Source: Spirometra erinaceieuropaei (lineage: Eukaryota > Platyhelminthes > Cestoda > Diphyllobothriidea > Diphyllobothriidae). Taken from it: a DNA stretch of 64,000 bases. Positions 42,416 to 53,318 of this stretch are shown in pieces (the first letter of the stretch is position 1; every line of letters starts with the position of its first letter). The notes beneath the pieces were generated by a model, which saw only the letters and a program-made list of their open reading frames with translations, was not told the DNA's origin and searched no databases. The DNA lies in the NCBI GenBank assembly GCA_902702965.1, contig CACRXP010000006.1:531781-595780 (forward strand). Direction: 5' to 3'. The translations under genes were made by a program, and so were the position numbers.

Positions 42416-43090
42416 TTAGTTGATGCATACGTTTTCAGAATGAATGGCCTCTAAAAATTCATGGTCCTTCTTAGATGAGCAGACACATACAGTGCGAGTC
42501 CTGTCCCAGGCGAATTTGTGTCCAGGTTCCAACGTATGCAGGGCAACCAAGGACATGTGATCTCGCCATTTTACGGACAAATGATTTGCGTGTATTCGCA
42601 TAAAGGCCGATTTCCCAGTTTGATAACAGTTAACCGCATTAAAGGTGTTGCATGGTATCTTATAGATGACTTGCTTCTTATCTGAATAGTCAACCCTATC
42701 CCTAGGGTGTACAAGCTGGTTACATAGTGTAGTCGTCTGCTTGTGCGCCACATGTACTTGGTGCTTCCTAAGGTGTCTTTCAATTATTTCGGACACATTC
42801 TTAATATACGGAAGCGTTTGCCAGTTTTTGGTTTGGGTGCCTGATCAGAACAATCTAGTTGCTTTTCATTTTCTTTTAACTCCTGTCGTCTCATCCATCG
42901 GTGTACAAAATGTCTAGGATACCCATTCTGGGAAAACAGTTTGAACAAATAATTCCGGGCTGTTTGATATGTTTCGTTGTCAGAGCAGTGAGTTCTGGCT
43001 CAGTTAAGGAGGCTGTCCACGGCACTCCGTATGTGATAGGTCGGGTGATTGCTCTCATAGTGTAAAAGAATTTCCGCGTAGGTTTTCTTG
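42416..43090 (-). pseudogene. Penelope-like element C-terminus and GIY-YIG domain (unit 3)
   Basis: The GIY-YIG frame (42796-42416, 126 codons) is fully open here: VAHKQTTTLCNQLVHPRDR, VIYKIPCNTFNAVNCYQTGK, EPGHKFAWDRTRTVCVCSS. The codon that is a stop in units 1, 2 and 4 is TTG (Leu) here. The end is lost: stop at Asn-Val-Cys-Ile-Asn. Upstream (to about 43090) the PLE C-terminus is decayed. The YIG core is still degenerate. Confidence 0.7.
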
Positions 43091-43184
43091 CGTGGTCCCT
43101 CGCGTAGCAGTTAATGAGACAGCTAAACTAAGTTCTGCTTATGTGCAAAAGCTTGCTTAAATGTGGACTTTAAATCGCCTTCTG

Positions 43185-43505
43185 AAAGAATGCCTTCAGG
43201 TTCCCCATTCGGGAAGCTGGTGCACCAAGCATGCTTCCGTAATATGCGCCAGGAATAATTCCCAATCTTGCTTTGGGCCAGTGCTGTCTAGGCCAAACCA
43301 CTTACGATATTGAACCTCGTCTACGTGGACCCACATTGCACGACCCGACATCGGTCCTCCCTCTCGGAGCTTTCGTTCGGAGGGTTAGTCTCAGTCTGTT
43401 CCAATAGGCCTTAATCCCATTGATGAGTTCTGCCATGATCAGATCCTTAAACTGCTTGGTATGTCTGATCGTAAACTGTTCAATGCCGAAACATTTGGCG
43501 TTCAC
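43185..43505 (-). pseudogene. Conserved ORF, broken copy (unit 3)
   Basis: Copy of 13645-14151. The frame 43505-43302 is open, then a TAA replaces the Cys codon after RRRGSIS; beyond it VVWPRQHWPKARLG and APASRMGNLKAFFQ continue in the same frame. Confidence 0.55.
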
Positions 43506-43559
43506 ATTGTCAGTTTGCCAAACTGGATAGAGGTCTACTTGCTGGGCGGTATTCTATCA

Positions 43560-44085
43560 ACCCCTAGTTGATAGATTCAGTTATTCGTTCTGCTTTCGTC
43601 AGAAAATCAAGCTGCGGTGTCCTGACGTTTCTGCAAGCCGGAGAAGATGGTCTGTATTTTGGAAGGGCAAGAAACAAGCTCTATTACTAACTCAGTCCAT
43701 TAATGCACTTTACTATTGTGCATAGCCTTTGGATATGTAGGTTTATTTTTCCCTAAGACTTTATGCTACATTTCTAAGTTGCCTTATCATGCAGATTCAA
43801 ACATGCGATCATACATATGCCATTTGCATTTTTTCTATTCACTAGTGTGTAGATCCATAACATCTTTAACATGCGTGCGTACCTAGCTAACTTGCGGTAA
43901 ATTTTTACCGTTGCACTGTTTGGAACAAAATGTTAGCTCTTTAAGTTCGTCGGTCGTTTTATTGATTTCTGGCCTGCTTCAAATTTACAAATGACGGTTC
44001 ATTCAAATGCCACTTTGTCTACTTTTCATCTGACGCGCTCAATTCCGTTGATATATCCAGGCGAAGGGGAAAATGTAAACGGAAA
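43560..44085 (-). other. Stretch upstream of the broken ORF, ending at a deletion
   Basis: Copy of 13140-13640. At about 44085-44090 it joins the equivalent of 61250, so the GC-rich island of the other units is deleted here (roughly 0.4 kb). Confidence 0.6.
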
Positions 44086-44089
44086 TCCA

Positions 44090-44480
44090 TTATTTATTTG
44101 TTATTTGTCACATTCATTTCGTTCCCCTCCGCGGTGATATTCCACCCGTAAAACTCCTATGACCACCCTTCCCGCATTACGCAATGCTGGGGTTACACAA
44201 CCTATAATTGCCCATTCACTTCACCCGCATCCACTGCAAAAGACATAAATCGCAAATGAAACACGCTACTCCCAGTCATGTCGTAGAGCGACTGCATTCT
44301 CGCTGAGGGGTCGACCTTCCGTTATTTACAAGACGGGCACAGAGGGAGGAGCCAGCAGTAATCGAGAAACTACACTGACAGAGGCAAGAAAGTATCAAAT
44401 GGCCATAACGGGCTTAGTTTCCTACGTCAATAGATACTACTGGACCAAAGACATCTGACAAAATTCTGCCTCAACTACAC
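44090..44480 (-). other. Unit stretch without recognised gene
   Basis: Copy of 12420-12870. Confidence 0.5.
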
Positions 44481-44481
44481 T

Positions 44482-44850
44482 GAAGGAGCCAATTTTGGAG
44501 TGGAAAGGACTATGTGGAGCCAGGCTTGGGCAATAACAACCTCCGACGTGGCAATTCGACCATCGTTCCCGCCGATGACTGTCGTGTGCTGCACAGCAGT
44601 GTGGGAGCAGGGAGGGTGACTTGTGTGAGAATTAGTTTAAAATTAGTGTAGACTTGCAGAACATCTATCGCATTCCCTCCTCCACCACCTGGGCCCGGTG
44701 TCAATACAGAGTCCAGAAGACCCGAGGTGGCAGAGGACACAGGTGGCTGGCTGGGCCAGGCCTCGACCCCTACGCGTGAAGCCACACCCCACTCGGATCC
44801 CACTAGGCAGGTGTGCCAGAGAGGCCACGTCGCGCGTGATTCCAATCTGG
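44482..44850 (-). repeat. Retroposon-like GC-rich block (unit 3)
   Basis: Copy of 12061-12415; the long frame 44923-44510 (137 codons) crosses it. Gly-rich and open by composition. Confidence 0.5.
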
Positions 44851-44854
44851 TTAT

Positions 44855-45230
44855 AATACCCCGATGATGATGCGACCTGTTTGTTAGTGGAGAGTGAAAC
44901 CATCCTCCTGCGAATGCTACCAATGAAGTAACTAAACTTCCGTGCCTAACGAATTGCCACTACCGACCAAACACAGGGGCCATCTTCTGGCGAGGGCTAA
45001 CAGCAATCTGGCAGATATGTCATCTATAGACTGGCCAATGGCATTGCGATATTAGAGGGTGACAGATATCACCGTTCAACAACTGTAACCCTGATGCCCA
45101 GTACAAATTTCCGAGGCCGTACTGTTGCCTCAGGTCTAGGAAGCACAGGAGACTCTCTCTGCATCAAGACGCAGTAGGTGTTCACTGTCCTGTGATCCAT
45201 ATTTCGGCTTACCGGGAGATTTTGGTTTGA
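44855..45230 (-). other. Stretch downstream of LINE endonuclease (unit 3)
   Basis: Copy of 11700-12060; no motif found. Confidence 0.45.
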
Positions 45231-45466
45231 GTACCAACTTCAAGTACTCCGCTGGTAGAACGACGTGGTAACTTTTGCCTAGGGGGAGGGGAGTAGACAT
45301 GCCACGTGATCAGTGTTGTCCTAGGATTTCGCAAATGCAGGATCAATGCAGTTGGCCTTTTGGCCTTAGCGCACTCTAGCTGGAAACGTGACGTGTTGAG
45401 TGGAAAATAATTTCAACGTCTTGTTTACAAGGTGACCATCAAAAGTATGTTCCGAGCTATTTGTGC

Positions 45467-45474
45467 GGGCTGAG
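45467..45474 (+). repeat. 8-bp target duplication, left
   Basis: GGGCTGAG; repeated at 45890-45897. It occurs once at the empty site in unit 2 (31393-31400). Confidence 0.8.
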
Positions 45475-45889
45475 GGTAGGATCCCTGTTGGTAGCTCTCC
45501 CGGCTAATTGTTCTACACATTGCTTACTACAACATTCCCGTCTAGCACACAACTACTGCTTCAGTTTCTAACATACATGTGACCTTAGTGGCAATAAATT
45601 ATTATTTTCGGAAGATCAGGAACGCACAACCCAATCTGGAGCTAGGAAGCATTCATTCCGCAGACCGTACTCAGTATCCACGTTCGTTTTTATATATTTC
45701 TTTCATTTTTCGCTATATCTAATTTTGGCTACGACTTTAGCAGGGGCATCAATTCGGGGCATACACTATAAACGTCATTGACGCCTGCACACAAGTGCTC
45801 CACCCGTATATCCCCCATTACCACCGGTCCCGTAAGTTAGGGAGCCAGGCGATTTCAGTACCGGGAGGACTACCAACAGGGATCCTACC
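45475..45889 (+). mobile_element. 415-bp inverted-repeat element (MITE-like)
   Basis: Terminal inverted repeats 45475-45503 and 45861-45889 match at 27 of 29 positions; the tip reads GGTAGGATCCCTGTTGGTAG. It is flanked by the 8-bp duplication GGGCTGAG and sits in the LINE endonuclease of unit 3 only. Eight-base duplications are made by hAT, P and Merlin-type transposases (the last 8-9 bp). I cannot decide which from the tips. No coding frame. Confidence 0.85.
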
Positions 45890-46819
45890 GGGCTGAGTTG
45901 TGGTCAATGTTAGGCGCGTTAAAATCATCCATGATCAAGATACCCGGCCATGTAGCCAACTGTTCGAGCTCCTCCACCAGAGGAGAGTCGGAAATCGAGG
46001 CTCACTGAACCCTGAACTTTAATAGACAATTGGATTACCTCGGAAGTACACGAAAATGTATCGTTTTTGTCCGATATCATTACTACATGTTTCCCATATG
46101 TGAGTACTCCTCCTTCCTGACGTCCTTCCCTGTCCCTTCTAAACAGCTGGCAGTCAGGCATGGTTAACTCACGGTCGTCCACGTGTGGAGTCAACCAGGT
46201 TTCTATTAGAGGAATAACGACAGGGATTGATCACAGAGGTGGATATTCGGCTCGTCGAGCTTTGATAACAACTTCTGCGCGTTGGCATACATGTGTTTAC
46301 ATTGTGATTAGCACCTTCAGTTGATTGCGCGATTTCTCGGAGCGAACTCGTTCAATGAAAGAATGATGGCCGTTGCCTTACCTGGTTGTTTTTATATGGC
46401 TAAATTGTCCCCTCCCTGTGTTGAGCCTTTTTCTCAGTCCCAGCACTAGTGGACGACTTTTCAGTCTTTACGCTGGCGGGTGGTCCGGTTGGAAAAAAAC
46501 GCCTGCGTTGGAACCTTTTATTCTAAATCCCCTGGGAAGAATGAGCCTGGCTTGCTCGCTGCTGACCAGCACAAATATAAGAGGCCGGAGACGTGTTGAC
46601 TCCGATGAATTTTATGCCCGTTTTCTTAGGCGGAATGCTTTGATCCCTTCCCTTGCTTCAGTGGATTCTAAAATATTATTACATATACCTTGGAAGATTG
46701 GTATGTATTTCGAACCCCACTCTCTCGGAGTGTTTGCACATGATTCAGGGAGCCCCTGAATAATGAGATATTCCTCTCTCTCGATTTCCTTTTTATTTTC
46801 CACGGAGGTGTCGTGCCCT

Positions 46820-47364
46820 AAGTAGTGTAGCGCTGTGTCATTATTCGCTGCTAATTGTGGGGTAAATGCTATTTCGCAGTTCCTTTGTTTGACAGCTGTT
46901 TAGACGACATCAGAAGAAACATTTGGCAGAGGACGTTGCAAATATTAATCTGCCATTCCTATAAAGGAGACAATCTTACTGTTCATACTGGGTATATCAA
47001 ACTCGAACTGCTTCTAAGAACCTTCAATGATTTTAGGATACACGGCACTTAACGTGGTGGACGGGACGGTCGTCGATGTCTCCTTTTCGACCTCTTTAGA
47101 AGCATATTCTGGAAGAAGCCTACATTTTTCTTAGTCATTTAACGGGTCGTCTTCTTTTTCTCTTTGTTTTTTTCGGTTTCTTTCCCGGCCGTTTAATCTT
47201 ACTTGCTGGTTATTCCTTCTAGAGCTGCAGTAACAGGTACAGGCGACATATACGCGTCTTGACAAAATTACAGACATCTGCACTGACTGAAACTCTGTCA
47301 AGAGCGATATTCTGACTCTCAATGCGATCTTTTGTTCTCGATATAAAGAGCCATCCCCTGACAC
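46820..47364 (-). other. Upstream part of LINE or its 5' untranslated region (unit 3)
   Basis: A minus frame 47364-47131 ends in a strongly basic and acidic tail (RERNRKKQREKEDDPLND) with CTCYCSSRR before it. The same tail is open in unit 4 (63966-63775). It may be an N-terminal piece of ORF1 or an upstream ORF. The start of the frame overlaps the decayed divergent ORF. Confidence 0.35.
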
Positions 47365-47870
47365 TTAAATCTAGATTCCATTCTTCTCTAATCAACTTCG
47401 TCTTTGACAGCTACATCCATCATGAATTTGTCGGAGTTGTGACATTGAATATTCTCAGCTAGACTTTAAAATCAAAATCTTCCACTTTACGCGCCTCATA
47501 AGACCTTACAACTACAAAATCAGCACTGCCTTCACCAACATGCCGTCTAAAAAACGATCAGTTTAAGTGCTCCCGCAGTTGTAACGAGGTAGTTGCATCA
47601 CACCTCTTCCTCCCACTTTAATGACATACGTCAGCCTATGAGACATGTGACTGCATCGAAGGCCAAGCCGTATGCAACCGACGCTCACGAACAGTCACCG
47701 CAAAGCTAACCACCATACCACAACGGCTTTCCAGACCTGGAGCAGTCTGAATGGTGCGTTAAACAGGTTCACGTCCTTACCTCAACACGTGACGAAAGGA
47801 CGCAGCTCTCGACAGTACAGGGCGGCGGCGGCGGCGGCGACGACGGTGGTGGTGGCGAGGACAAACCCCC
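47365..47870 (+). promoter_or_regulatory. Upstream flank of minigene copy f
   Basis: Copy of the flank at 33890-34415. A GGC/GGT tract at 47821-47861 precedes the TATA box. Confidence 0.4.
47821..47861 (+). repeat. GGC/GGT trinucleotide tract before minigene f
   Basis: Longest of the promoter-side trinucleotide tracts, six GGC in a row followed by GAC and GGT units. The tract is shorter at copy e. Confidence 0.65.
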
Positions 47871-47879
47871 TTATAAATT
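47871..47879 (+). promoter_or_regulatory. TATA box of minigene copy f
   Basis: TTATAAATT, about 60 bases before the start codon. Confidence 0.55.
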
Positions 47880-47933
47880 GGAGTCCTTCTGACGGGGCGA
47901 GTATTCACTGAAAGCACACCTCTCTGACAAGTC

Positions 47934-48304
47934 ATGGCTAGACGAAAATATGATGATCCTAGTCTCCGTCAGACAGCGGGTCTCACCTTCCCCGTTCTTA
48001 ATGGGCAGAAATATGTCTGCAATGGAAGCCGCTGCGTACGACTTCCGACAAAATATGAGAGTAGGTTTATGTTTCTACGCTTCAATGTGCATACATTGCT
48101 CCGATTTTGACATAATGGGTTTGATAGAAGCAGTAGTAGTGGAGGGGGGTAAAGGTAATTTAGCTCCCCATATGAATTTGCTTGTGTTGAATAAACCCAC
48201 TACATGCGCATGTTCTCCTTCCATTTGCAGTGTACATGGCCAAGGAGAGATCTGCCTCCAAGTCTGGACGCATCCGACGAACAAATTTGGAGGAGCAAGT
48301 GTAA
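47934..48304 (+). CDS. Two-exon minigene, copy f (slot 1)
   Basis: Exon 1 47934-48060 (127 nt), intron 48061-48230 (170 nt; donor GTAGGT, acceptor TTTGCAG after a C/T stretch, phase 1), exon 2 48231-48304 (74 nt). 66 codons plus stop. The only protein difference from copies c and e is Lys for Gln at residue 5. Start, Cys pair, basic C-terminal exon, TATA box and AATAAA (48367-48372) as in the other copies. Downstream lie the 71-codon ORF and the broken Cys-rich ORF. Unknown function. Confidence 0.7.
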
Positions 48305-48366
48305 CAGACTCTCCGTGGTGAACCGACTGACAATCACTTCCTTTTTGTTTAAAATACCTTTGCAGT

Positions 48367-48372
48367 AATAAA
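48367..48372 (+). terminator. Polyadenylation signal of minigene copy f
   Basis: AATAAA, 62 bases past the stop codon. Confidence 0.6.
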
Positions 48373-48739
48373 TATGCATTTTATACCAAGACATGTCTGC
48401 TGCAATCCAAGGAGCACTGGTATTACACTATAAGTGTCTGCCAAATAAGTCGACCGGAGCTTAAGACAGGCAGTAAGGAGTCGCCTACTCGAAGTAACCT
48501 CTGTGCGTCGGTTAGTCCTCTGCATTTGTCGTTATTATTATCGTTTGAGGAGGATGCAGACAGATCGATGTCTAAGATGATATTGTATTTAAAATAATAT
48601 TCAAAAAACATTTGCAGTGTTCGTGGGATCAGTTAGTCAGAAAAGTGACAATGTCCAAGGAAACCATATGGAGACAGTCGTCCTTTAGGTTCTGGTAGTT
48701 TCTGAAGAGAACCCTCTACGATGATTCGGGGTTTGGGTT
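48373..48739 (+). other. Stretch between minigene f and the 71-codon ORF
   Basis: Copy of 9240-9599; the part near 48545-48660 resembles 49310-49500, an inner repeat. No gene. Confidence 0.5.
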
Positions 48740-48955
48740 GTGAGTCGAACATGCATATACCATATGCTAGATCAACGTCACTGCGAGCCATACTCTCATC
48801 TCCGAATTAATTATGGAATCAAAAAAGTGTTCAGCCCAGGGGCGGTCATTGGCATTAAATTCTTCTTGAAAACCACCTGTCTGCATGTCTGGCAAACCGC
48901 TCCATCTCACCGTACAATCAGTTATTTCCGATCGGTTCTAACCAATGTCGCATGA
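48740..48955 (+). CDS. Conserved 71-codon ORF (unit 3 copy)
   Basis: Starts MSRTCIYHMLDQRHCEPYSH, ends SYFRSVLTNVA. Full-length match of 9236-9021 without gaps. Unknown function. Confidence 0.3.
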   Translation: MSRTCIYHMLDQRHCEPYSHLRINYGIKKVFSPGAVIGIKFFLKTTCLHVWQTAPSHRTISYFRSVLTNVA

Positions 48956-49245
48956 CCCACAAATGGCAGTCCTTGACAGTCCTACTGACCTAATGTCAAA
49001 ACTCTTTGATGCATTTTGATTCTTAACTTCTCTCTGACAAACCCTAACACCAGCTGAAGGTCTGTCGACCAATGCTGAATGAAGTAGTTGAATTCGCATT
49101 TCAGCTACCTGTTAACTGTGCTTAACAAGCTGTTCTGTGGTTGATTAAAGATTGTGCTAGTAGGCATTCACGGCATGTGGCTACCGTCAATGTCTGTTTC
49201 CATTTGTCTTTGAGAAATTTGCAAGGCATCTACTCCGGTATGCCT
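48956..49245 (+). other. Spacer without recognised gene
   Basis: Copy of 8737-9020 and 35471-35754. Confidence 0.5.
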
Positions 49246-49460
49246 ATTGATCCATGTCCCACCTCTGAGTGTGTTGCTTCCGTGTGCTGAAGCCGACGAT
49301 GCGGGTTTAATGAGGAGGATGCAGGCAGAATAATGGCATATAGTTATAAAAAAGCGTTTTAGCTGGTCACATGGGCACGTCGTTATTTGTATCAGACAGG
49401 GGAATGTGGACTATGAAATGATAATGGGGAATTTTAATACGATTCAATCAACATTTGCAT
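49246..49460 (+). pseudogene. Cysteine-rich small ORF, broken copy (unit 3)
   Basis: MPIDPCPTSECVASVC then a TGA, then SRRCGFNEEDAGRI, and a further frameshift in the AAAAAA-rich stretch near 49345. Confidence 0.6.
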
Positions 49461-49725
49461 TTAACTTGGGATCAGACGGTCGGAACAGTGACGAAGCAAT
49501 TCAAATTGCTGAATGACAACCTAATACAGCGGGGAGCATGCGAACTCCTTGATTCCTGGCGGACGTCTGACGTGCAATGGCGAAATGCGCTGGTGTGAGC
49601 TGGAAGTCCTGCCTAGGTACTGCGTTGAATCCACGAAGAGTGAACTGACTCTCCCGTCGGCTGCGATCTGAAGGACAAGGGGTAAGATGTGGTCTGGTAG
49701 CCCCACGTGATGGACGCAATACTGT
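49461..49725 (+). repeat. Block G-like stretch before the telomere-like array
   Basis: Copy of 8250-8526 and 36067-36235; nothing intact. Confidence 0.45.
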
Positions 49726-49851
49726 TGGTTTAGGATTTAGAGCTGCAGTTACGGGCTAGGGCTAGTGATGGTGATAGTGTTAACGGCCAGGGCGTAGGGT
49801 CATGGTAAGGGCTTAGTGTTAGTTGTTAGTGTTAGGTGTTAGCGCAACTAT
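49726..49851 (+). repeat. Degenerate telomere-like array (unit 3)
   Basis: Almost the same as 36236-36356, so both descend from one array already degenerate before the unit was duplicated. Confidence 0.5.
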
Positions 49852-50039
49852 TTCTTAACCATTCTAAATACAGCCGCAAATCTCCAATAGCTTTTTCTTT
49901 GCGTACAATTATTCGACCTCATTACCTGTGGGTTCCCCGGCCCCATCTGTAAACATCTTTATTAACACTGGTCCCGTACTACACGCCGTTGCGTTTGTCA
50001 ACTTCAGAAGGGGCTACATAACCACACCTGACCGGACAA

Positions 50040-50460
50040 GGTCACACATAAGTGCTTTAATAAATGAATTCCTTAGAGATTAGGGGTCTGTAATTCATTT
50101 GATGCTAAACTACGCAATTCGCGGGTATCTATACATTAGCACAGATTGCCTAGTCCATGATAGGTGACATTTTGTGGCTTCTCCATATTCTTTCCCTGTC
50201 AAGCAAGGAGAGTATATTTTGTAAATTTCGTATTCCTCATCTAGGTTGAAGCTGAATGCCTCCATTTTGCCATGGGACAACAGACATACGCTCCATCAGA
50301 TGTCATCCTTCAGAGTTCCGAATACGCCCTCCAACATTGATTAAGAACATGGAGGATGTTACCGATCAGCACATTTAAGAGATTGGACGGCTAACCTAAA
50401 GCACCCCGATCGACTTAATTTTTGAGACATCATCTTTGCTGAGCATTTGAAACGTCTCGT
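50040..50460 (+). repeat. Module M, copy 8
   Basis: Array-side copy of module M, small ORF broken. Confidence 0.6.
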
Positions 50461-50464
50461 ATTT

Positions 50465-51784
50465 TTTTGCTGCTTAGACGAGAATGTATATTGACGCTAC
50501 TGGTTTTTTTCCTAGTACTATTACCTTTTATGCAGCCAAAAGTAACAGCATTCAATAATGGCCATGTAATGATATTGTTGGTTCCTGCGTTGACGGAATG
50601 CATTGCGGTTCTGATGGAGATGATTTAAGATGGGTGTGTGCTTATATTCCGGTTTAAGCAAGAGTCCTGTTAGGGCAGAATATTGGAACAAGGACCTGAT
50701 AAAACAGCCGGTAGCATAGGCCGTGCTTCGGAGACAAGGACAGTTGGCGGCGATTGTATTTTTCCACTACTCTTTAAAATTCTCCCAATGGTTGGCGTGA
50801 CTATTCCGACATTGGATTACAATGCTTGAAAAGGGTGACCTGTGTTTCGTTGGGGGTTGCTTGGATGCCCTTGGTGCCGTCTCGGGGATTGTGTAGAAGA
50901 ACAGACTGTTTGTGCCCAGTTCAGTCCGTTGTTTACTGCGTTTTTACTAGAATTGGCGTTTCTGACAAGACCCACTACCTGCACCGCTTCTGATAACGTG
51001 CTTGATCCAACACGTTAATCTCTTCATAAAGTCGTAATTTGTGGATATTCGAGTGCAGTGTGGTGGTGCGATGGGGCTTCAGTCTGAGGGAGAATTCTTC
51101 CTAAGTAGGTCCTGTTCCAATGTTAATATGGATATTTTGGCCGGAATCAACCAGCTAAAGCCGAGCAACCACGTAATATTCGCAGACTGCGAGCATGCAG
51201 TCAGTAGTATGCGCGTGCTGCATAATTTACCCTGGTGACGCTACAGGAACTTGCTAAAAGTTGTGACAAGTACTTCGTCAAAATTTCATTAATGCCTGAC
51301 GCAGCTGCGAGGGATTCGGCTCATCATTAGGACCCCAGTCTGGTTTTTGGAATTGGAGTTCGCATGCCACTTTTATTTTAATTTCCTTACATGGCAGATC
51401 ATACAAGAAGAAGTTCGTAATTTAAGCGCCGTCAACACTGCAAGGAATACCACCCTATATATAGTCTGCATTTAGTACTTATTTTAATGAAATCGCAAAG
51501 TGTGTAACATGAAGGACTGAAAGGTTGAGTTCGCCAAGGTGATCCTGGGGCAGCCCGCCTTTCGTGTAGACCGCCATGTGGGTTCCCTACATGCCATTAT
51601 TAGCAGTACATAGGCAGATCTTTAAGAGTTCATCAGGCCAGATGCAGTCAGCCGCATATTTATTATATGTGGTATGTGTCCTGTGACACAGCGTTCGTTG
51701 TGACCAGCATCAAGCTGGCGGGCGGACAAAATGGGACCCAGTGAGTGATGGCCACATGCCCCCTAGACGTGATTATTAGAATTA
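50465..51784 (+). repeat. Unit block with decayed CHLWDC ORF (unit 3)
   Basis: Copy of 19166-20591, most decayed of the four; a deletion near 51105 removes about 90 bases present in unit 2. No gene. Confidence 0.45.
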
Positions 51785-52688
51785 CAGTAGATGTATTAGC
51801 TCATGAAATATTAAACGAAATTTTGAAATGCATTTTTGACTCGAAGATATAACTTAGGTAGCGTCGTAATATTAATTTCCGTGGAGCATAATTCCATGAC
51901 AATTCCGTTACATGAATTCTTTTCATTTATTTTCGATGCTCTTATAGATTCAAATACGTCTCATATAAAACATGAACTAAAGTGTTTACTTTTTTAATTA
52001 CTTGGCAGAACATTACATCTTCTTCCAATTTTATACCTGACGTAAGGATCCATTTTGCTACAAAAATGTGTGTAAATATGAGGTTATTTAAGACTCTAAA
52101 CTGTCAGTTCACTAAACATCGTGTCTCTGCATTTATTAATTTCGCTTGTAAAGTTAATTACATGGGTAAAATTCGCTGCCCAATTTTATGAAGCCAATAT
52201 GCTCTCCCCTAAATGGCTCATATGAATGCATGCTTTTGTATACGAGGAAAATATACATTTTGTGGTTTGGAGACCCTGAGTTCAATGGTAGGTCGGGTTC
52301 AACTTCATTTTATAATTGGAGCAGTCTTTTATACCGAATTTTACCCACTCTTAAAGCACAGAATCCAAATAAAGCGTAATTTTCCAGCATATGTGTAAAA
52401 GGACGAATGTTTTTAAGCATGGGTTCTTTGAAATATATTTGGATTTATATAAACACTAACAATCAATAAGGAAAATTTACACTAACTAAGTGGTCATTTT
52501 ACGCAGTGTAATTTTTTTCAGACGGCCGAAAAGTATTTCATTTGGAAGCCCACATCCTGAATTAACTGATTTAGCAAGGACGTATGCTGCACGGTAACGA
52601 ACATCATAACCCTACGTAAGTAATCTTTTCGACTTGAAAATGCATTTCAGTATTTCGGTTAACATTTCATGAGTAAGCGCATCTACTC
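51785..52688 (+). mobile_element. TA-flanked inverted-repeat element, old copy (unit 3)
   Basis: 904 bp between TA dinucleotides (51783-51784 and 52689-52690); tips CAGTAGATG and CATCTACTC. Diverged inverted arms, no transposase. It is at the same unit position as 20592-21502 and 38358, so it was present before the units were copied. Confidence 0.65.
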
Positions 52689-52689
52689 T

Positions 52690-53318
52690 AATGACTACCA
52701 AGCTGTAGAGTTCAGGATGTTTAAATGGTTTACTTACTCAGTCCTGAGACTGCGGTGAGTGAATTACAGAATCAGGTCCTAGACTCACAAGTCGTGAATG
52801 GAACTCTGGCTACTCGGTAGTTCTCGGAGTTCTGCCATTCAGCGGGGACGACGTTCGGTTTATCTGTGAGTGTCCGATCAATTGACGCACGGTAATCAAT
52901 CGTTCTTTTTTAAGCAGTCCACCGTAAATTGCGATAATACGGCCGCCGAAATGTGCTTTTTCCTGATTTAAATGCTGTCGGGCAATAATCATGCAACAGA
53001 AGCCAATCGTCAGCTTAGATATTGCAAGAGCTAGGCTCGCTGATCACAACGAGATCTGCGTCTGTGTCCCCGTTCAGTGGCAAAACACGTTGCGATGCAC
53101 AGACTCGACAGCACTTCGAGTTGCCCTTGTGGACGAAAGGCAACACAGCAATATATGCAACGTCTAAATTGTGAATAAAGGAACGCAAGGCAGCGGAATA
53201 CGAAACTGGAAGCCGTTGCTTGCGCATACGCTGACTAAGGTTCCATTTCATAATCCCCAGTGAAGGTTGTGAACGTTGTGCAAGATTTCAAATATTGATG
53301 GGTAGAAACATAAAACGT
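52690..53318 (+). repeat. Unit block open on both strands (unit 3)
   Basis: Copy of 21505-22150. Minus frame 53251-53015 (MRKQRLPVSYSAALRSF) and a plus frame are both open. Coding strand unclear. Confidence 0.4.

Larger units (their letters stand above)
45235..46803 (-). pseudogene. CR1-type LINE, ORF1 and endonuclease, split by an insert (unit 3)
   Basis: ORF1 from 46803 (REEYLIIQGLPESCANTPRE), then RPLIFVLVSSEQARLILPR and FFQPDHPPA. Endonuclease from about 46270; the frame 46194-45925 has DDRELTMPDCQLFRRDREG and GGVLTYGKHVVMISDK. MDDFNAPNID-like stretch near 45935. The gene is cut at 45474/45890 by a 415-bp element. Beyond it GKSYHVV near 45265 replaces Ser-Asp-His. No reverse transcriptase. 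Confidence 0.75.
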
